Notes under the pieces: generated by a model
What the model was told of the DNA's origin: nothing
Seen by the model: the letters and a program-made list of their open reading frames with translations, nothing else
The model's database searches: none
Origin: Candidatus Hodarchaeaceae archaeon
GTDB lineage: Archaea > Hadarchaeota > Hadarchaeia > Hadarchaeales > Hadarchaeaceae
DNA length: 50,942 nucleotides
Assembly (NCBI GenBank): GCA_030018135.1
Contig: JASEGJ010000006.1
Location: forward strand, 1 to 50,942
Reading direction: 5' to 3'
Shown: positions 11,177 through 20,734 of the stretch, one piece after another
Layout: every line of letters begins with the position of its first letter
Numbering within the stretch: the stretch's first letter is position 1
Program-made: the position numbers and the translations under genes

Positions 11177-11350
11177 ATTGGGCCATTCACTCGGTTTCGT
11201 TGCGAAGGTTTTTCCTGCCCTTTTCAACGAGCGTAGAGTTATTTGGACTCAATTGGTGGCGGGTGGGCCCGGCTGAGTTCGATATCCTATCCCTTCCGCC
11301 CTGCGGTGCCATGGGCAGGAAATCCGGAGGTATCATTGAAGGGGACGGAG

Positions 11351-11524
11351 TTATTTCGATATCCTGATCGGCTTCTCGATCCAACACTCAGCAGGCGGGC
11401 CGTGGATGACGATCCTTTGGTATCTGTGCGCGCCCTTCGCCATCAAGATCGGCTTGGTGCTTTTTCTGTATTCGCACCTGATCCTTTCGCCTTTGATGCC
11501 GTCTCCAAGCCCGTGAAGAATCAT
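11351..11524 (-). CDS. Hypothetical 57-aa small protein (not in ORF track)
   Basis: Read directly: MILHGLGDGIKGERIRCEYRKSTKPILMAKGAHRYQRIVIHGPPAECWIEKPIRISK; ATG overlaps the TGA of an upstream reading frame (ATGA). Confidence 0.3.
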   Translation of the reverse strand: MILHGLGDGIKGERIRCEYRKSTKPILMAKGAHRYQRIVIHGPPAECWIEKPIRISK

Positions 11525-11599
11525 TTGGATTCCTCAACTTTCCCTTCTTCCCAGAGTTCGCGGATGATGTCAACTACCAACCCATAGTTTAACCTGAGT

Positions 11600-11866
11600 T
11601 CATCGACTATGTCGCTGGGGTACGCGACCTCTCTTTTGGAGGTAATTCCATATCTCCTCCTTCGCTTTCCGCCCGGGCACGTTTCGCAACCTGATGACCC
11701 TTATCTCTTCGACCTCCTCGATGAAGCGCCTGATGGACTCCCTTATCACCCCATTTCTCGAGCGATATCCCAACTTGGCACGCGCGCCATCGAGCTTCTT
11801 TACCAGCTCGACCGGCAGGGGTACGGGGATCGTGGCTCGCTTCATGTCGCCCAAATTCGCCTGCAT
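11600..11866 (-). CDS. Ribbon-helix-helix (CopG/MetJ-like) DNA-binding protein
   Basis: MKRATIPVPLPVELVKKLDGARAKLGYRSRNGVIRESIRRFIEE. Confidence 0.75.
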   Translation of the reverse strand: MQANLGDMKRATIPVPLPVELVKKLDGARAKLGYRSRNGVIRESIRRFIEEVEEIRVIRLRNVPGRKAKEEIWNYLQKRGRVPQRHSR

Positions 11867-11929
11867 ACGGCCGTATAAAGCTTATATTCTCGACCATGCA
11901 TTTTCCTCTGGACTTAATCGTTGCGCCCG

Positions 11930-12250
11930 TTACTTCGGGCTCGCGATCAATAGTAAAGCCCGCTCGCAAAGTTCGCGCAGGACCTCTGGCTGGAGTACAT
12001 GCTGCTCCGCGTACTCCCTCACCATCGGCATCAGGTCCCAGGCGATGTACCTAAAGTTCAGCAGACCGGGATTCTGCTTGGCCTGATTCAATTTTCCAAC
12101 GGCGGCGGTCACCGCCCGCAGGCTGTCTTCGTTGCACCTCCTCAGCTCCTCCACTGTGCCCTCGAACGCGCCGCGCTCGTCCAAGCGTTTGCTTAGATAT
12201 CCGCCGAGGTCGACGGAAAGCTCTAGGTAGAACTCGAGGACCTCCCTCAT
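11930..12250 (-). CDS. Hypothetical helical protein, partner of the PIN gene upstream
   Basis: 106-aa ORF, same strand, 27 nt downstream of the PIN-domain gene. Confidence 0.55.
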   Translation of the reverse strand: MREVLEFYLELSVDLGGYLSKRLDERGAFEGTVEELRRCNEDSLRAVTAAVGKLNQAKQNPGLLNFRYIAWDLMPMVREYAEQHVLQPEVLRELCERALLLIASPK

Positions 12251-12277
12251 CGCGAGCCAATCAGCGTGCGCCTCGAG

Positions 12278-12679
12278 CTACCACACCGTCCGCGCGTTGA
12301 CGTGATCGCCCAGCTCATCCGTCAGCTCGTCGTCGAAAGCGAGCAGGGGCAGCCCAAGGTGCGCGGCCAGCATCGCCGCCCTGAGGTCGGTCAGTGGCAC
12401 CTGTCTTTCCACCGCGAAGAGCAGCCGTCGCGCCAGCTCATCGTAGAGTTCCGGTAGATAGACCACGAGCAGCCTTCGATCCCGCACGAACTGGCTGACC
12501 AAGCTGTAACCTATCGCCTTCCCCCTGACCCCTATCAGCCTGTCGCGCGCCAGCCACGAGTAAGTTGCAGACGGCAGGTATAGCCCGCCCCCGTCGAGCA
12601 GCAGCTCAGCCCGCTCGATGCTCGCCCGGTTGACGAGCACGCTCACGTCGCATACGGCGCCAAAGTCCCATGCGCCCAT
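12278..12679 (-). CDS. PIN-like domain protein
   Basis: From internal ATG: MGAWDFGAVCDVSVLVNR ... VPLTDLRAAMLAAHLGLPLLAFDDEL. Confidence 0.65.
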   Translation of the reverse strand: MGAWDFGAVCDVSVLVNRASIERAELLLDGGGLYLPSATYSWLARDRLIGVRGKAIGYSLVSQFVRDRRLLVVYLPELYDELARRLLFAVERQVPLTDLRAAMLAAHLGLPLLAFDDELTDELGDHVNARTVW

Positions 12680-12900
12680 GTATCCCGCCGATGCTTTGAT
12701 CGAGGGCGATTTATAAGGCGAAAACTCCGCGCGCCAAGCCGGTCGAAAACACCGGTTAGACATTTGAAGACTTCACGGCCGTGCACCTTTTGGATGTTTT
12801 TCACGAGCGAGTCGAAAATTTCTGCATGCGACCGCACAGCTGTGCACCGTGACGTAGCCAAAGCTAAATACGATGCAAGATCCCAAGGCGTAAGGATAAC

Positions 12901-13257
12901 ATGGCGAGGAAGATCGTCATCTCGTGCCGCGATTTCGAGGTCGAGGCGGAGATGCTCGAGAGGGAGTGCCCTAAGACGTGCGAGGCAATTTGGCGAGCTT
13001 TGCCCTTGGAGGCTGAACTCGAGATATGGAAGGAGGAGGTCTACTTCGAGATCCCAGTCAAGGTCGAGCCGGAAGACCCGACGCCGAATACGAAGGCAGG
13101 CGATGTCGCCTATTGGCCGGAGGGCCCGGGTTTCTGCATCTTCTTCGGCAAGTCGCAGCCGATAAGCCCGGTAAACACATTTGCCAGGATCACGGGCGGC
13201 ACGGAAAAATTTAGAGGCGTCAAGACTGGCGACCGCATAACAGTACGCCGGGCCTAG
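12901..13257 (+). CDS. Cyclophilin-like fold protein (DUF369-like)
   Basis: CPKTCEAIWRALPLEAELEIWKEEVYFEIPV ... GDVAYWPEGPGFCIFFG. Confidence 0.7.
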   Translation: MARKIVISCRDFEVEAEMLERECPKTCEAIWRALPLEAELEIWKEEVYFEIPVKVEPEDPTPNTKAGDVAYWPEGPGFCIFFGKSQPISPVNTFARITGGTEKFRGVKTGDRITVRRA

Positions 13258-13472
13258 GGGCGCTTTGTGGCGAGCCTGATGTCCACATCTCGAACGGTCC
13301 TTCTGCCAGCATGCCCAGCTAGCTTGACCGCCTCGGCGGCCACGACGAGGGCTCGCTCCTCCAAGACCTCGGCCATCGCCAGAGTTGCCTCCTCGCTGAT
13401 CCGCCTCGCGCCCGCCTTGCGCATTATCCGATCGATTGTGGCGAGGGGAAGCTCGACCATTTTCCGGACCAC
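13254..13472 (-). CDS. Archaeal histone
   Basis: MVELPLATIDRIMRKAGARRISEEATLAMAEVLEERALVVAAEAVKLAGHAGRRTVRDVDIRLA. Confidence 0.95.
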   Translation of the reverse strand: MVRKMVELPLATIDRIMRKAGARRISEEATLAMAEVLEERALVVAAEAVKLAGHAGRRTVRDVDIRLATKRP

Positions 13473-13623
13473 CTAGCTGATTTTCCTCAATTTGGGGGTG
13501 AATATAAGCCTTTCCGTTTATTAACGGGCTTTAAAGTCAAAAAATCAGTTTTAATGTCGAAAATATTTTTGATTTGCCTAAAAAACTTGACCACGTTTGA
13601 CATCGGGGTTTCAGCTCCTTTTC

Positions 13624-14469
13624 TCAGTCGCTCCCCGTCCGAACCAAGAGGTCGAGTGCAATGTGGTAGCACCGCGGTGCGTATGAGCGGATTGCCCTAC
13701 CATCGAGCAACTCCACCTCGCGACCTTCGATGGCCGCCGTGCTGCGCGCAAACTCAAGCGATGGGCCAAAAATGTCCGGCTGTCTGCCATAATCGTAGAA
13801 GTGGATAACCCCGCCATCCCGTTTGAGCGCTCTGAGTGCGACGTCGAAGAACTCCCGCGCCAGCTCCGGCAGGGGCATCAGCACGCGGTCGGCCCGCCCC
13901 GCCAGCTGGGGGACCACCTCTCGAGCGTCACCCAATATTGGCACCACGCGGTCGCCGACCTTGTTTATGCGGATGTTCTCCCGCAGGTACTGGACCGCCA
14001 CCGGATTCTTGTCGATGGAGTAAATTTTCGTCGCCTTGCTGCGTTTGGCGATGATTATCGAGTAGCACCCCACACCGGCGAACATGTTCGTCACAACCTC
14101 GCCGGGCTTGACCTGTGAGGCGATTCGCAGGCGCTCGTGGGCTAGGCGAGGGGAAAAGTAAACCTGAGCGAGGTCCGCCTTGAAGACGCAGCCGCTTTCG
14201 CGGTACAGCGTTTTCGTTCGAGGCTCGCCGGCGATGACCTCAAGTTCCCTAGTGCGGAACTCCCCGCCGACGGGCCCGACCTGCCGCAACACAGTTCGAA
14301 GGTGGCGGTGCACCTGCATGAGCGCCCGGCCTATGACGCCTTTTTTTGGCAACAGCTCCTTCGGCAGCTTGATCACGGCGATATCGCCGATAATGTCAAA
14401 CGCTCGAAGCTGCTCGAGCTCCTCGCCTGTCAATTGATCTTTTAACGCGTCGCGCAGATTTTTCGGCAT
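13624..14469 (-). CDS. Trm5/Taw2-family class I SAM-dependent tRNA methyltransferase
   Basis: GVIGRALMQVHRHLRTVL, VYFSPRLAHERLRIASQVKPGEVVTNMFAGVGCYSIIIAK, DKNPVAVQYLRENIRINKV. Confidence 0.85.
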   Translation of the reverse strand: MPKNLRDALKDQLTGEELEQLRAFDIIGDIAVIKLPKELLPKKGVIGRALMQVHRHLRTVLRQVGPVGGEFRTRELEVIAGEPRTKTLYRESGCVFKADLAQVYFSPRLAHERLRIASQVKPGEVVTNMFAGVGCYSIIIAKRSKATKIYSIDKNPVAVQYLRENIRINKVGDRVVPILGDAREVVPQLAGRADRVLMPLPELAREFFDVALRALKRDGGVIHFYDYGRQPDIFGPSLEFARSTAAIEGREVELLDGRAIRSYAPRCYHIALDLLVRTGSD

Positions 14470-14512
14470 ACTCCCCCAGCAAGGTTTAGCCTCGGGGCAA
14501 AAAGTTTTTCGG

Positions 14513-15322
14513 CTAAAGCATTTCCCTGCGCTTCGTTATCCAGATGCTCATGACAAATGGAGCTACAAAGTACGCCAGCATCACGAAGAGGCTCGTGGTC
14601 GGGTCGGGGGTCATCAGCGCCATCCCGCCCATCGGCCCTTGCCACATCTCTGCGAAGGGAATACCGTAAACGCTGCTAACCGAGTCCGCGGCGTAGTCGA
14701 GCGTGAACCAAGGCTCACGGCCGGAGTACGTCAGGCCCATCCTGATGATCGGGAAGATCAGCATGAATAGCAAAAGTGTGGCTATGGTCGCGCCCATGCC
14801 CCCCTTGAGCAGCGAACTGAAGAGAAAAGCGAGGCCCAGTATGCTACATCCGAGCAGCAGCGCGAGGCCGAGCGACCCAAGTACCTCGACGGGCAACTGT
14901 CGATACATTCCAACTAATGCCGCTGACGCGAGTGCGTAGGCCGAAACCAGCACCACGGCGGTGACGATGAAACAAGCCGCGTACTTCCCCACAACTAAGG
15001 TGCTCCTCTTCACCGGGTTCGGAAACAGGATGTACCCAGTTTTGCGTTCGAACTCCGATGCGATGGAGTCCCCTGCAAAGAACACTGCGGCCAGAACCGC
15101 CACGCTGGAGCCCATCCCCGCCACGAAGAGCGCGAAGAGCTTGGGGCTGTCGGGGATGGGGATGGGTAGGGCCTCGGGAATGTTCAACCCCTTGTAGAGG
15201 GCGATCGCCAGGGCCTCGGCGATGACTACGAGTATCAGGGCCCCGTAGAATCGCCTCCTCCGGACTTGCTTCAACAGCTCGTACTTGGTGACGACCTTCA
15301 GCTTCTCGAACTCCGCGTTCAA
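14513..15322 (-). CDS. ABC-2 type transporter permease
   Basis: Multiple hydrophobic segments, SIASEFERKTGYILFPNPVKRSTLVVGKY; probable TTG start at 15322 overlapping the ATPase gene. Confidence 0.8.
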   Translation of the reverse strand: MNAEFEKLKVVTKYELLKQVRRRRFYGALILVVIAEALAIALYKGLNIPEALPIPIPDSPKLFALFVAGMGSSVAVLAAVFFAGDSIASEFERKTGYILFPNPVKRSTLVVGKYAACFIVTAVVLVSAYALASAALVGMYRQLPVEVLGSLGLALLLGCSILGLAFLFSSLLKGGMGATIATLLLFMLIFPIIRMGLTYSGREPWFTLDYAADSVSSVYGIPFAEMWQGPMGGMALMTPDPTTSLFVMLAYFVAPFVMSIWITKRREML

Positions 15323-16044
15323 GTAGCCCCCTCCGTCAACTTGAGGTACACGCCCTCCAGCGATGTTCGGTATTTCTTCTTCAAGCGAGCGATGCTGTCG
15401 TAGACTAGCAGGCGACCGTGGTCGATGAGCGCCACCCTGTCGCATACCTGGGTGACCTCCGCGAGCAGGTGCGAGGCGAAGAAAACCGTCTTCTCCTCCC
15501 TTGCCTTCTTCAGGGTCTCCCGCATCTCGGCCATCCCTCGCGGGTCGAGCCCGAGGGTCGGTTCGTCTAGGATGAGGATCGGTGGGTCGTGGAGCAGGGA
15601 CTGCGCCAAGACGAGCCGCTGTTTCATGCCGCGGGAGAACTTTTCTATCCTGACGTTGCTCCACCCATCGAGTTTGACAAGTTTGAGTACCTCATCTATC
15701 CTAGATTTAAGCCCGCGCCCGCGCATCCCACGGAGCCTGCCGAGGTAGCTGAGGGTCTCGTTTGGTGTGAGGAACGGATAAAACTCGGGCGTTTCCACTA
15801 CGGCACCCACTTTCGAAATTGCCCGCTCCCGCTCTTCGACGACGTTGACACCATTTATGTAAGCGGTGCCGGATGAAGGACGGAGCAACCCACATAAAAC
15901 CTTGAGGGCGGTGGTCTTGCCCGCGCCGTTAGGACCCACCAGCGCCACATCCTCGTTCCTCCTGACCTCCAAGGAGAGGTTGTCGAGGGCGAGGAAGTCA
16001 TTGTAGCGCTTGCTCAGGTTCTCGATGACTATGGCCTCTTTCAT
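15319..16044 (-). CDS. ABC transporter ATP-binding protein
   Basis: VGPNGAGKTTALKVLCGLL, FSRGMKQRLVLAQSLLHDPPILILDEPTLGLDP. Confidence 0.95.
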   Translation of the reverse strand: MKEAIVIENLSKRYNDFLALDNLSLEVRRNEDVALVGPNGAGKTTALKVLCGLLRPSSGTAYINGVNVVEERERAISKVGAVVETPEFYPFLTPNETLSYLGRLRGMRGRGLKSRIDEVLKLVKLDGWSNVRIEKFSRGMKQRLVLAQSLLHDPPILILDEPTLGLDPRGMAEMRETLKKAREEKTVFFASHLLAEVTQVCDRVALIDHGRLLVYDSIARLKKKYRTSLEGVYLKLTEGAT

Positions 16045-16195
16045 GCTCGTCTCGGCCCCTTCAAATCAAGCTACCTTAGATTGAGCTATTGACTGTTAAA
16101 AACCTGTCGAGTGTTAAAGCCCTTGACATGCGAAAATGGGGCATCGTAAACGTTTTATTTGGGGTTTGTAAATCCAATCTGGTCGAGGTGAAAAA

Positions 16196-16669
16196 GTGCC
16201 CTACGTGTTCTGCGATCCGGAGAAGTGCACTGGCTGTAGGGCCTGCGAGCTCGTCTGCTCGGGCTCCCACGAGAGGGTATTTGGCCCGGGCAGGGCTCGC
16301 ATCCGCGTCGTCCGGGAGGAGCCGGCCGTGGATATCGCGATCACTTGCCGCCAGTGCTCAAATCCGCCCTGCGCAAAGGTTTGCCCGGTCAACGCCATCC
16401 GCAAGCTGAGAACGGGGTTGGTCGAGGTCGATTCTGGGCGTTGTATAGGCTGTGCCCTCTGCGTGGAGGCGTGCCCATTCGGTGCAATTTCCCTGCTCGA
16501 TGGAAAAGCGATCAAGTGCGACCTCTGCGGGGGCAGCCCGGCCTGCGTGAAGCAATGCATGCCGGGAGCGCTGAGGTTCGTGGCTCCCGAGCGAATAGCG
16601 GCCGAAAAACGCTCGGCCTTTGTAATGGCCGCGCGCCCCAAGCCGATCGCGGGAGGTTGGAAGGCATGA
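16196..16669 (+). CDS. 4Fe-4S ferredoxin-type subunit, AOR-associated
   Basis: Several CxxCxxC clusters: CTGCRACELVC, CRQCSNPPCAKVCP, CIGCALCVEACP, CDLCGGSPACVKQC; overlaps the AOR start. Confidence 0.9.
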   Translation: MPYVFCDPEKCTGCRACELVCSGSHERVFGPGRARIRVVREEPAVDIAITCRQCSNPPCAKVCPVNAIRKLRTGLVEVDSGRCIGCALCVEACPFGAISLLDGKAIKCDLCGGSPACVKQCMPGALRFVAPERIAAEKRSAFVMAARPKPIAGGWKA

Positions 16670-18594
16670 CGTTCGCCTACAAGGGCTACACCGGAAAATA
16701 TCTTCGCGTCGACCTCTCCCGCGGCAAGGTGGTCGAGCTACCGCTCAAGAAGGAGTGGGCGCGCAACTACATAGGCGGCAGCGGGATGGCCGCGCGCATC
16801 CTGTACGACGAGGTGCCCCCGGAGGTCGAGCCCCTATCGCCGAGGAACCTTCTGATCTTCGCGACCGGCCCGGTGACCGGAACCGTTTACCCTCCGTCCG
16901 GGCGGTACTGCGTGGTCACGAGGGCCCCGCTCACGGGCATCTGGGGGGAGGCGCACTCGGGCGGTTACTTCGGCCCTGAGCTCAAGTACGCCGGCTACGA
17001 CCTCGTCGTGCTCCAGGGGAGGTCGGTCAAGCCAGTTTACCTCGCGATCGACGACGGGAGGGCCGAGCTGCGCAGCGCCGGAAAGCTCTGGGGGAAGAAC
17101 ACTGCGGAAACCACGGACATTCTCGAGGAGGAGTTCGGTGACCCTCAGGTGAGGGTTGCCTGCATCGGCCCGGCTGGCGAGCGCCTGGTAAAGTTCGCGT
17201 GCATAATGAACGAGCACTCCCGCGCGGCCGGGCGAACGGGCGTGGGCGCGGTGATGGGCTCCAAGAACTTGAAGGCGGCGGCGGTGAGGGGGAGCAAGGC
17301 CGTCGAGGTCGCCGATTTCGACCGCGTTTGGGAGCTGACGGAGGAGGCCCACGAGAGGTACACTGGTGGCGAGTGGGGCAAGGCCTTACACGACGCGCTC
17401 TACCGCTACGGCACGCCGGGGCTGGTGAGCTGGGAGAACGAGATAGGCAGGCTGCCGACGAAGGGGCACTACACAGGCGTCTTCGAGTACGCCGAAGATA
17501 TAGGTCCGGATCGATTTGAGCGCGAGTTCATAGTCCACCGCCGCTCCTGCATGAACTGCCGCATGCAGTGCAAGAAGGTGAGCTACGTGCGCTCCGGTCC
17601 CTACGCCGGCACCCTGAGCGAGGGGCCGGAGTACGAGACCATCGTCGCCCTGGGCTCCAATTGCCTGGTCCGCGACTTCCCCGCGATAATGCGGGCCAAC
17701 CAGCTCTGCAATTTGTACGGCATGGATACCATAAGTTGCGGAGGAGCGGTGAGCTTCGCCATGGAGTGCTTCGAGCGAGGCGCTTTAACCGAGCGGGAGC
17801 TGGGCATGCCGCTGAGGTGGGGCGACGGCGATGCCATGGTCAATCTCGTCGAACTGATCGCCTCGCGCGAGGGGATAGGCGACCTGCTGGCGGAGGGCGT
17901 TCGGGCCGCGGCGAAGCGCATAGGCAAGGGCTCCGAGCGGTGGGCGATCCACGTCAAGGGCTTGGAGGTTTCAGGACAAGACGGTAGGTCCCATCAATCG
18001 GTTGGACTGACGCACGCCATCTCCGTAATCGGCGGGGCTCACCTCAGGGCGCTTTCGTCGCTGGATGAGCTCGACTACAGGAAGACGATAATCGAGCGAT
18101 ACGGCAAGGCTAGGGCCAAGGAGCTGGGCGATAGGCTCTCGACGAAGTACAAGGGCATGCTGGTCAAGGATGTGGAGGACCTCTACGCTATCGTCGACGC
18201 GCTAATCACATGCAAGTATGGCACGATGTGGCCGCCAGCTTTCTACTTCGACGATTATGCCAAGCTGCTGCCCGCCGTCACAGGCATCGAGGAGTTCGCG
18301 AGCGTCGGGGAGGTCCGAGCCGCCGCCGAGCGGATGGTGAACTTGAAGCGGGCGTTCAACGTCAGGCTCGGCTTGGATCGCAGGGACGACGCGCTGCCGG
18401 AGCGCTTCCTCAAGGAGCAAATGCCCGACGGGCCTGCGAAGGGCAAGGTCGTGGACCTAAAGCCGATGCTCGACGAGTACTACCGCGAACGCGGATGGGA
18501 CGTTCGCACTGGACTGCAACGTCGGGCCACGTTGCAAAAATTTGGGCTGGATGATGTGGCAAGAGATTTAGCGAAGCGCGGGAAACTCAGGTAG
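16666..18594 (+). CDS. Aldehyde:ferredoxin oxidoreductase family tungstoenzyme (copy 1)
   Basis: Start MTFAYKGYTGKYLRVDLSRGKV; GGYFGPELKYAGYDLVVLQG; CMNCRMQC; longer ORF 16345 start rejected because it runs through the ferredoxin gene. Confidence 0.93.
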   Translation: MTFAYKGYTGKYLRVDLSRGKVVELPLKKEWARNYIGGSGMAARILYDEVPPEVEPLSPRNLLIFATGPVTGTVYPPSGRYCVVTRAPLTGIWGEAHSGGYFGPELKYAGYDLVVLQGRSVKPVYLAIDDGRAELRSAGKLWGKNTAETTDILEEEFGDPQVRVACIGPAGERLVKFACIMNEHSRAAGRTGVGAVMGSKNLKAAAVRGSKAVEVADFDRVWELTEEAHERYTGGEWGKALHDALYRYGTPGLVSWENEIGRLPTKGHYTGVFEYAEDIGPDRFEREFIVHRRSCMNCRMQCKKVSYVRSGPYAGTLSEGPEYETIVALGSNCLVRDFPAIMRANQLCNLYGMDTISCGGAVSFAMECFERGALTERELGMPLRWGDGDAMVNLVELIASREGIGDLLAEGVRAAAKRIGKGSERWAIHVKGLEVSGQDGRSHQSVGLTHAISVIGGAHLRALSSLDELDYRKTIIERYGKARAKELGDRLSTKYKGMLVKDVEDLYAIVDALITCKYGTMWPPAFYFDDYAKLLPAVTGIEEFASVGEVRAAAERMVNLKRAFNVRLGLDRRDDALPERFLKEQMPDGPAKGKVVDLKPMLDEYYRERGWDVRTGLQRRATLQKFGLDDVARDLAKRGKLR

Positions 18595-18772
18595 ATGCCC
18601 AGACAAGCCGCAGACGAGACCAAAAAGTCTTAAGTGAGCGGACTATTACGTTTGCGCCTTTTGATAGCCCCCTGCCCGATTTTTTATTCATCTTGGGAAA
18701 TTTTTAGACAAACCCGCCGCGGTGAAAAGCTAAAAATAGCCGCACGAATTCAATTGACAAGGTGATCAAACG

Positions 18773-19786
18773 ATTGAGCTCTACGGGCGAGATCTGATAA
18801 CCACGCAGGAGTGGTCGCGCGAGGAATTGGATGCGACCCTTGAACTTGCGAAGGACCTAAAGAAAAAATACTATGCCCGGAAGCTGCAGCCCCTGTTGAA
18901 GAACAAGACCTTCTTCATGCTGTTCTACAACACCTCGACCCGCACGAGGGCCTCATTTGAGGCAGCGATGACGGCGCTCGGCGGACATGCGCAGTTCATA
19001 GACATCGCGACCACCAGGGCATCCGAGGGTGAGGCGCCGAAGGATATCGCCAAGATGTATGAGCGCTACGGCCACGGCTTGGGCATAAGGATCCTCGAGT
19101 CGGCGGTTGGCTACGTTTACGGCAGGGGCAACGCGGTCATCCGGGAGTACGCAAAGCACTGCAACGTCCCGGTTGTGAACATGGCCGACGACATGTACCA
19201 CCCGTGCCAGGGGCTTGCCGACATCATGACCGTGCAGGAGAAGTTCCCGAGGTATGAGGGCAAGCGCTACGTCATCATGTGGGCATACTCCAACAAGGTG
19301 CGCTCCTGGGGAAGCGTGCAGGAGGAGGCGCTCATCATGTCCCGCTACGGGATCGACGTAACGATCGCCGCGCCGAAGGGATTCGAGCTCGACCCAAATA
19401 TCGTAAACATCTGCAGGCAGAACGCGAGGGAAAGCGGGGCAGAGCTGAAGACCGAAAACGACCTCAAGGGAGCACTCGAGGGGGCGCACATAGTCTTCCC
19501 GCGCAACTGGGCCTCCCACGCGTGCGTGATGCAGGGCATGGACAAGTTCGGCAAGGAGAATGAGATCAGGTTGCACGAGCGATATCGCGACTGGATGCTG
19601 ACGCGGGAACTCCTCGACCTGATGGACCCGCAAGCCATCATCACGCATGTTCTGCCGGTGTTCCGAGGCGAGGAGGCGACAGATGAGGTCATGGATGGGC
19701 CGCACTCAGTCATATACGACCAAGCGGAAAACCGCCTGCATGTGCAGATGGCCGCGCTCGCGCTGACGATGGGCAGGCCAGCTTAG
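18773..19786 (+). CDS. Aspartate/ornithine carbamoyltransferase superfamily protein, substrate unclear
   Basis: STRTRASFEAAMTALGGHAQFID; NMADDMYHPCQGLADIMT; HVLPVFRGEEATDEV. Start placed at ATT 18773 by SD-like GGTGAT and conserved N-terminal helix. Confidence 0.85.
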   Translation: MELYGRDLITTQEWSREELDATLELAKDLKKKYYARKLQPLLKNKTFFMLFYNTSTRTRASFEAAMTALGGHAQFIDIATTRASEGEAPKDIAKMYERYGHGLGIRILESAVGYVYGRGNAVIREYAKHCNVPVVNMADDMYHPCQGLADIMTVQEKFPRYEGKRYVIMWAYSNKVRSWGSVQEEALIMSRYGIDVTIAAPKGFELDPNIVNICRQNARESGAELKTENDLKGALEGAHIVFPRNWASHACVMQGMDKFGKENEIRLHERYRDWMLTRELLDLMDPQAIITHVLPVFRGEEATDEVMDGPHSVIYDQAENRLHVQMAALALTMGRPA

Positions 19787-19880
19787 TCAAGGGTGGAACC
19801 CAAGCTCGTCCTAAGCGATATGTATTTCAACTTTATAGCACTCCGCGTTTAATTGAGGACGAAATGTCGATGGCGGTAAC

Positions 19881-20681
19881 ATGTTGCTTGTTCACCTATC
19901 CGATCTGCATTGCGGGAGGAACAGCTTCTCCCCGAGGACCCTCGAAAGGGCGATAAAGGAAATAAACAGTTTGGAGCCGGACGTCATCGTCATCACCGGG
20001 GACATAACAAATGGGGGGCTCATCGACGAGTACAAACTGGCGGCGAAACACATAAGAAAGCTCAAATGCGAAAAAATCCTCCTCGGCAGCGGCAATCACG
20101 ATTTCCAGCACACAGGCTTCCTGCTCTGGGAGCATTTCTTTCCAAAGCCGGAGATGTTGACGCTCAAGGACACTTTAATTGCCCACCTGAGGACCGCGAG
20201 ACCGGACAGGGATACAGGCGAAGTAGGATATCGCCAACTTGTGTGGTTTGGAGAGCTCTTGAAAAAGCATAGAGATAAGTTCAAAATAGTTGCCCTCCAC
20301 CACCACCTTGTGCCGATCCCGGACACGGGCACGAGACAGAATATCGTCGTAGACGCCGGGGACGCGTTGAGGGCTCTGATGGGGGGCGATGCCAACCTGA
20401 TCTTGTGTGGACATAAGCACAGACCTTGGAAGTTGAAGGTCGAAAACCTGCAAATAGTCCATGCCGGCAGCGTGTCCTCGACGAGGTTACGGGGGTTCTT
20501 CTCGAACTCGTATAACATCATAGAGATGGAACGCGGCTCCTTTAACGTCGAGCTCAAGATAGTCAGCGGCGAAAGGATGGGTTTTGGAAAAATCCTGAGC
20601 GGTTACGACGGCATACGCCTGCCTGCGGCCCTGCGAATCGGTGACCGCCCAGCCACGGAGCGATTGAGTCCAACAAAATAA
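19881..20681 (+). CDS. Calcineurin-like metallophosphoesterase
   Basis: HLSDLHCG ... VIVITGDITNGG ... GSGNHDF ... ALHHHLVP ... LCGHKHRP. Confidence 0.92.
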   Translation: MLLVHLSDLHCGRNSFSPRTLERAIKEINSLEPDVIVITGDITNGGLIDEYKLAAKHIRKLKCEKILLGSGNHDFQHTGFLLWEHFFPKPEMLTLKDTLIAHLRTARPDRDTGEVGYRQLVWFGELLKKHRDKFKIVALHHHLVPIPDTGTRQNIVVDAGDALRALMGGDANLILCGHKHRPWKLKVENLQIVHAGSVSSTRLRGFFSNSYNIIEMERGSFNVELKIVSGERMGFGKILSGYDGIRLPAALRIGDRPATERLSPTK

Positions 20682-20734
20682 AAAATCGGAAAGGGGCAGC
20701 TGTGTCACGACGTTTAGCGAATCGCGATCTAGGA

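Noticed and set aside
16345-16665. 749-aa AOR start
   Set aside because: The extension is an alternative frame of the ferredoxin gene; AOR family start is at 16666
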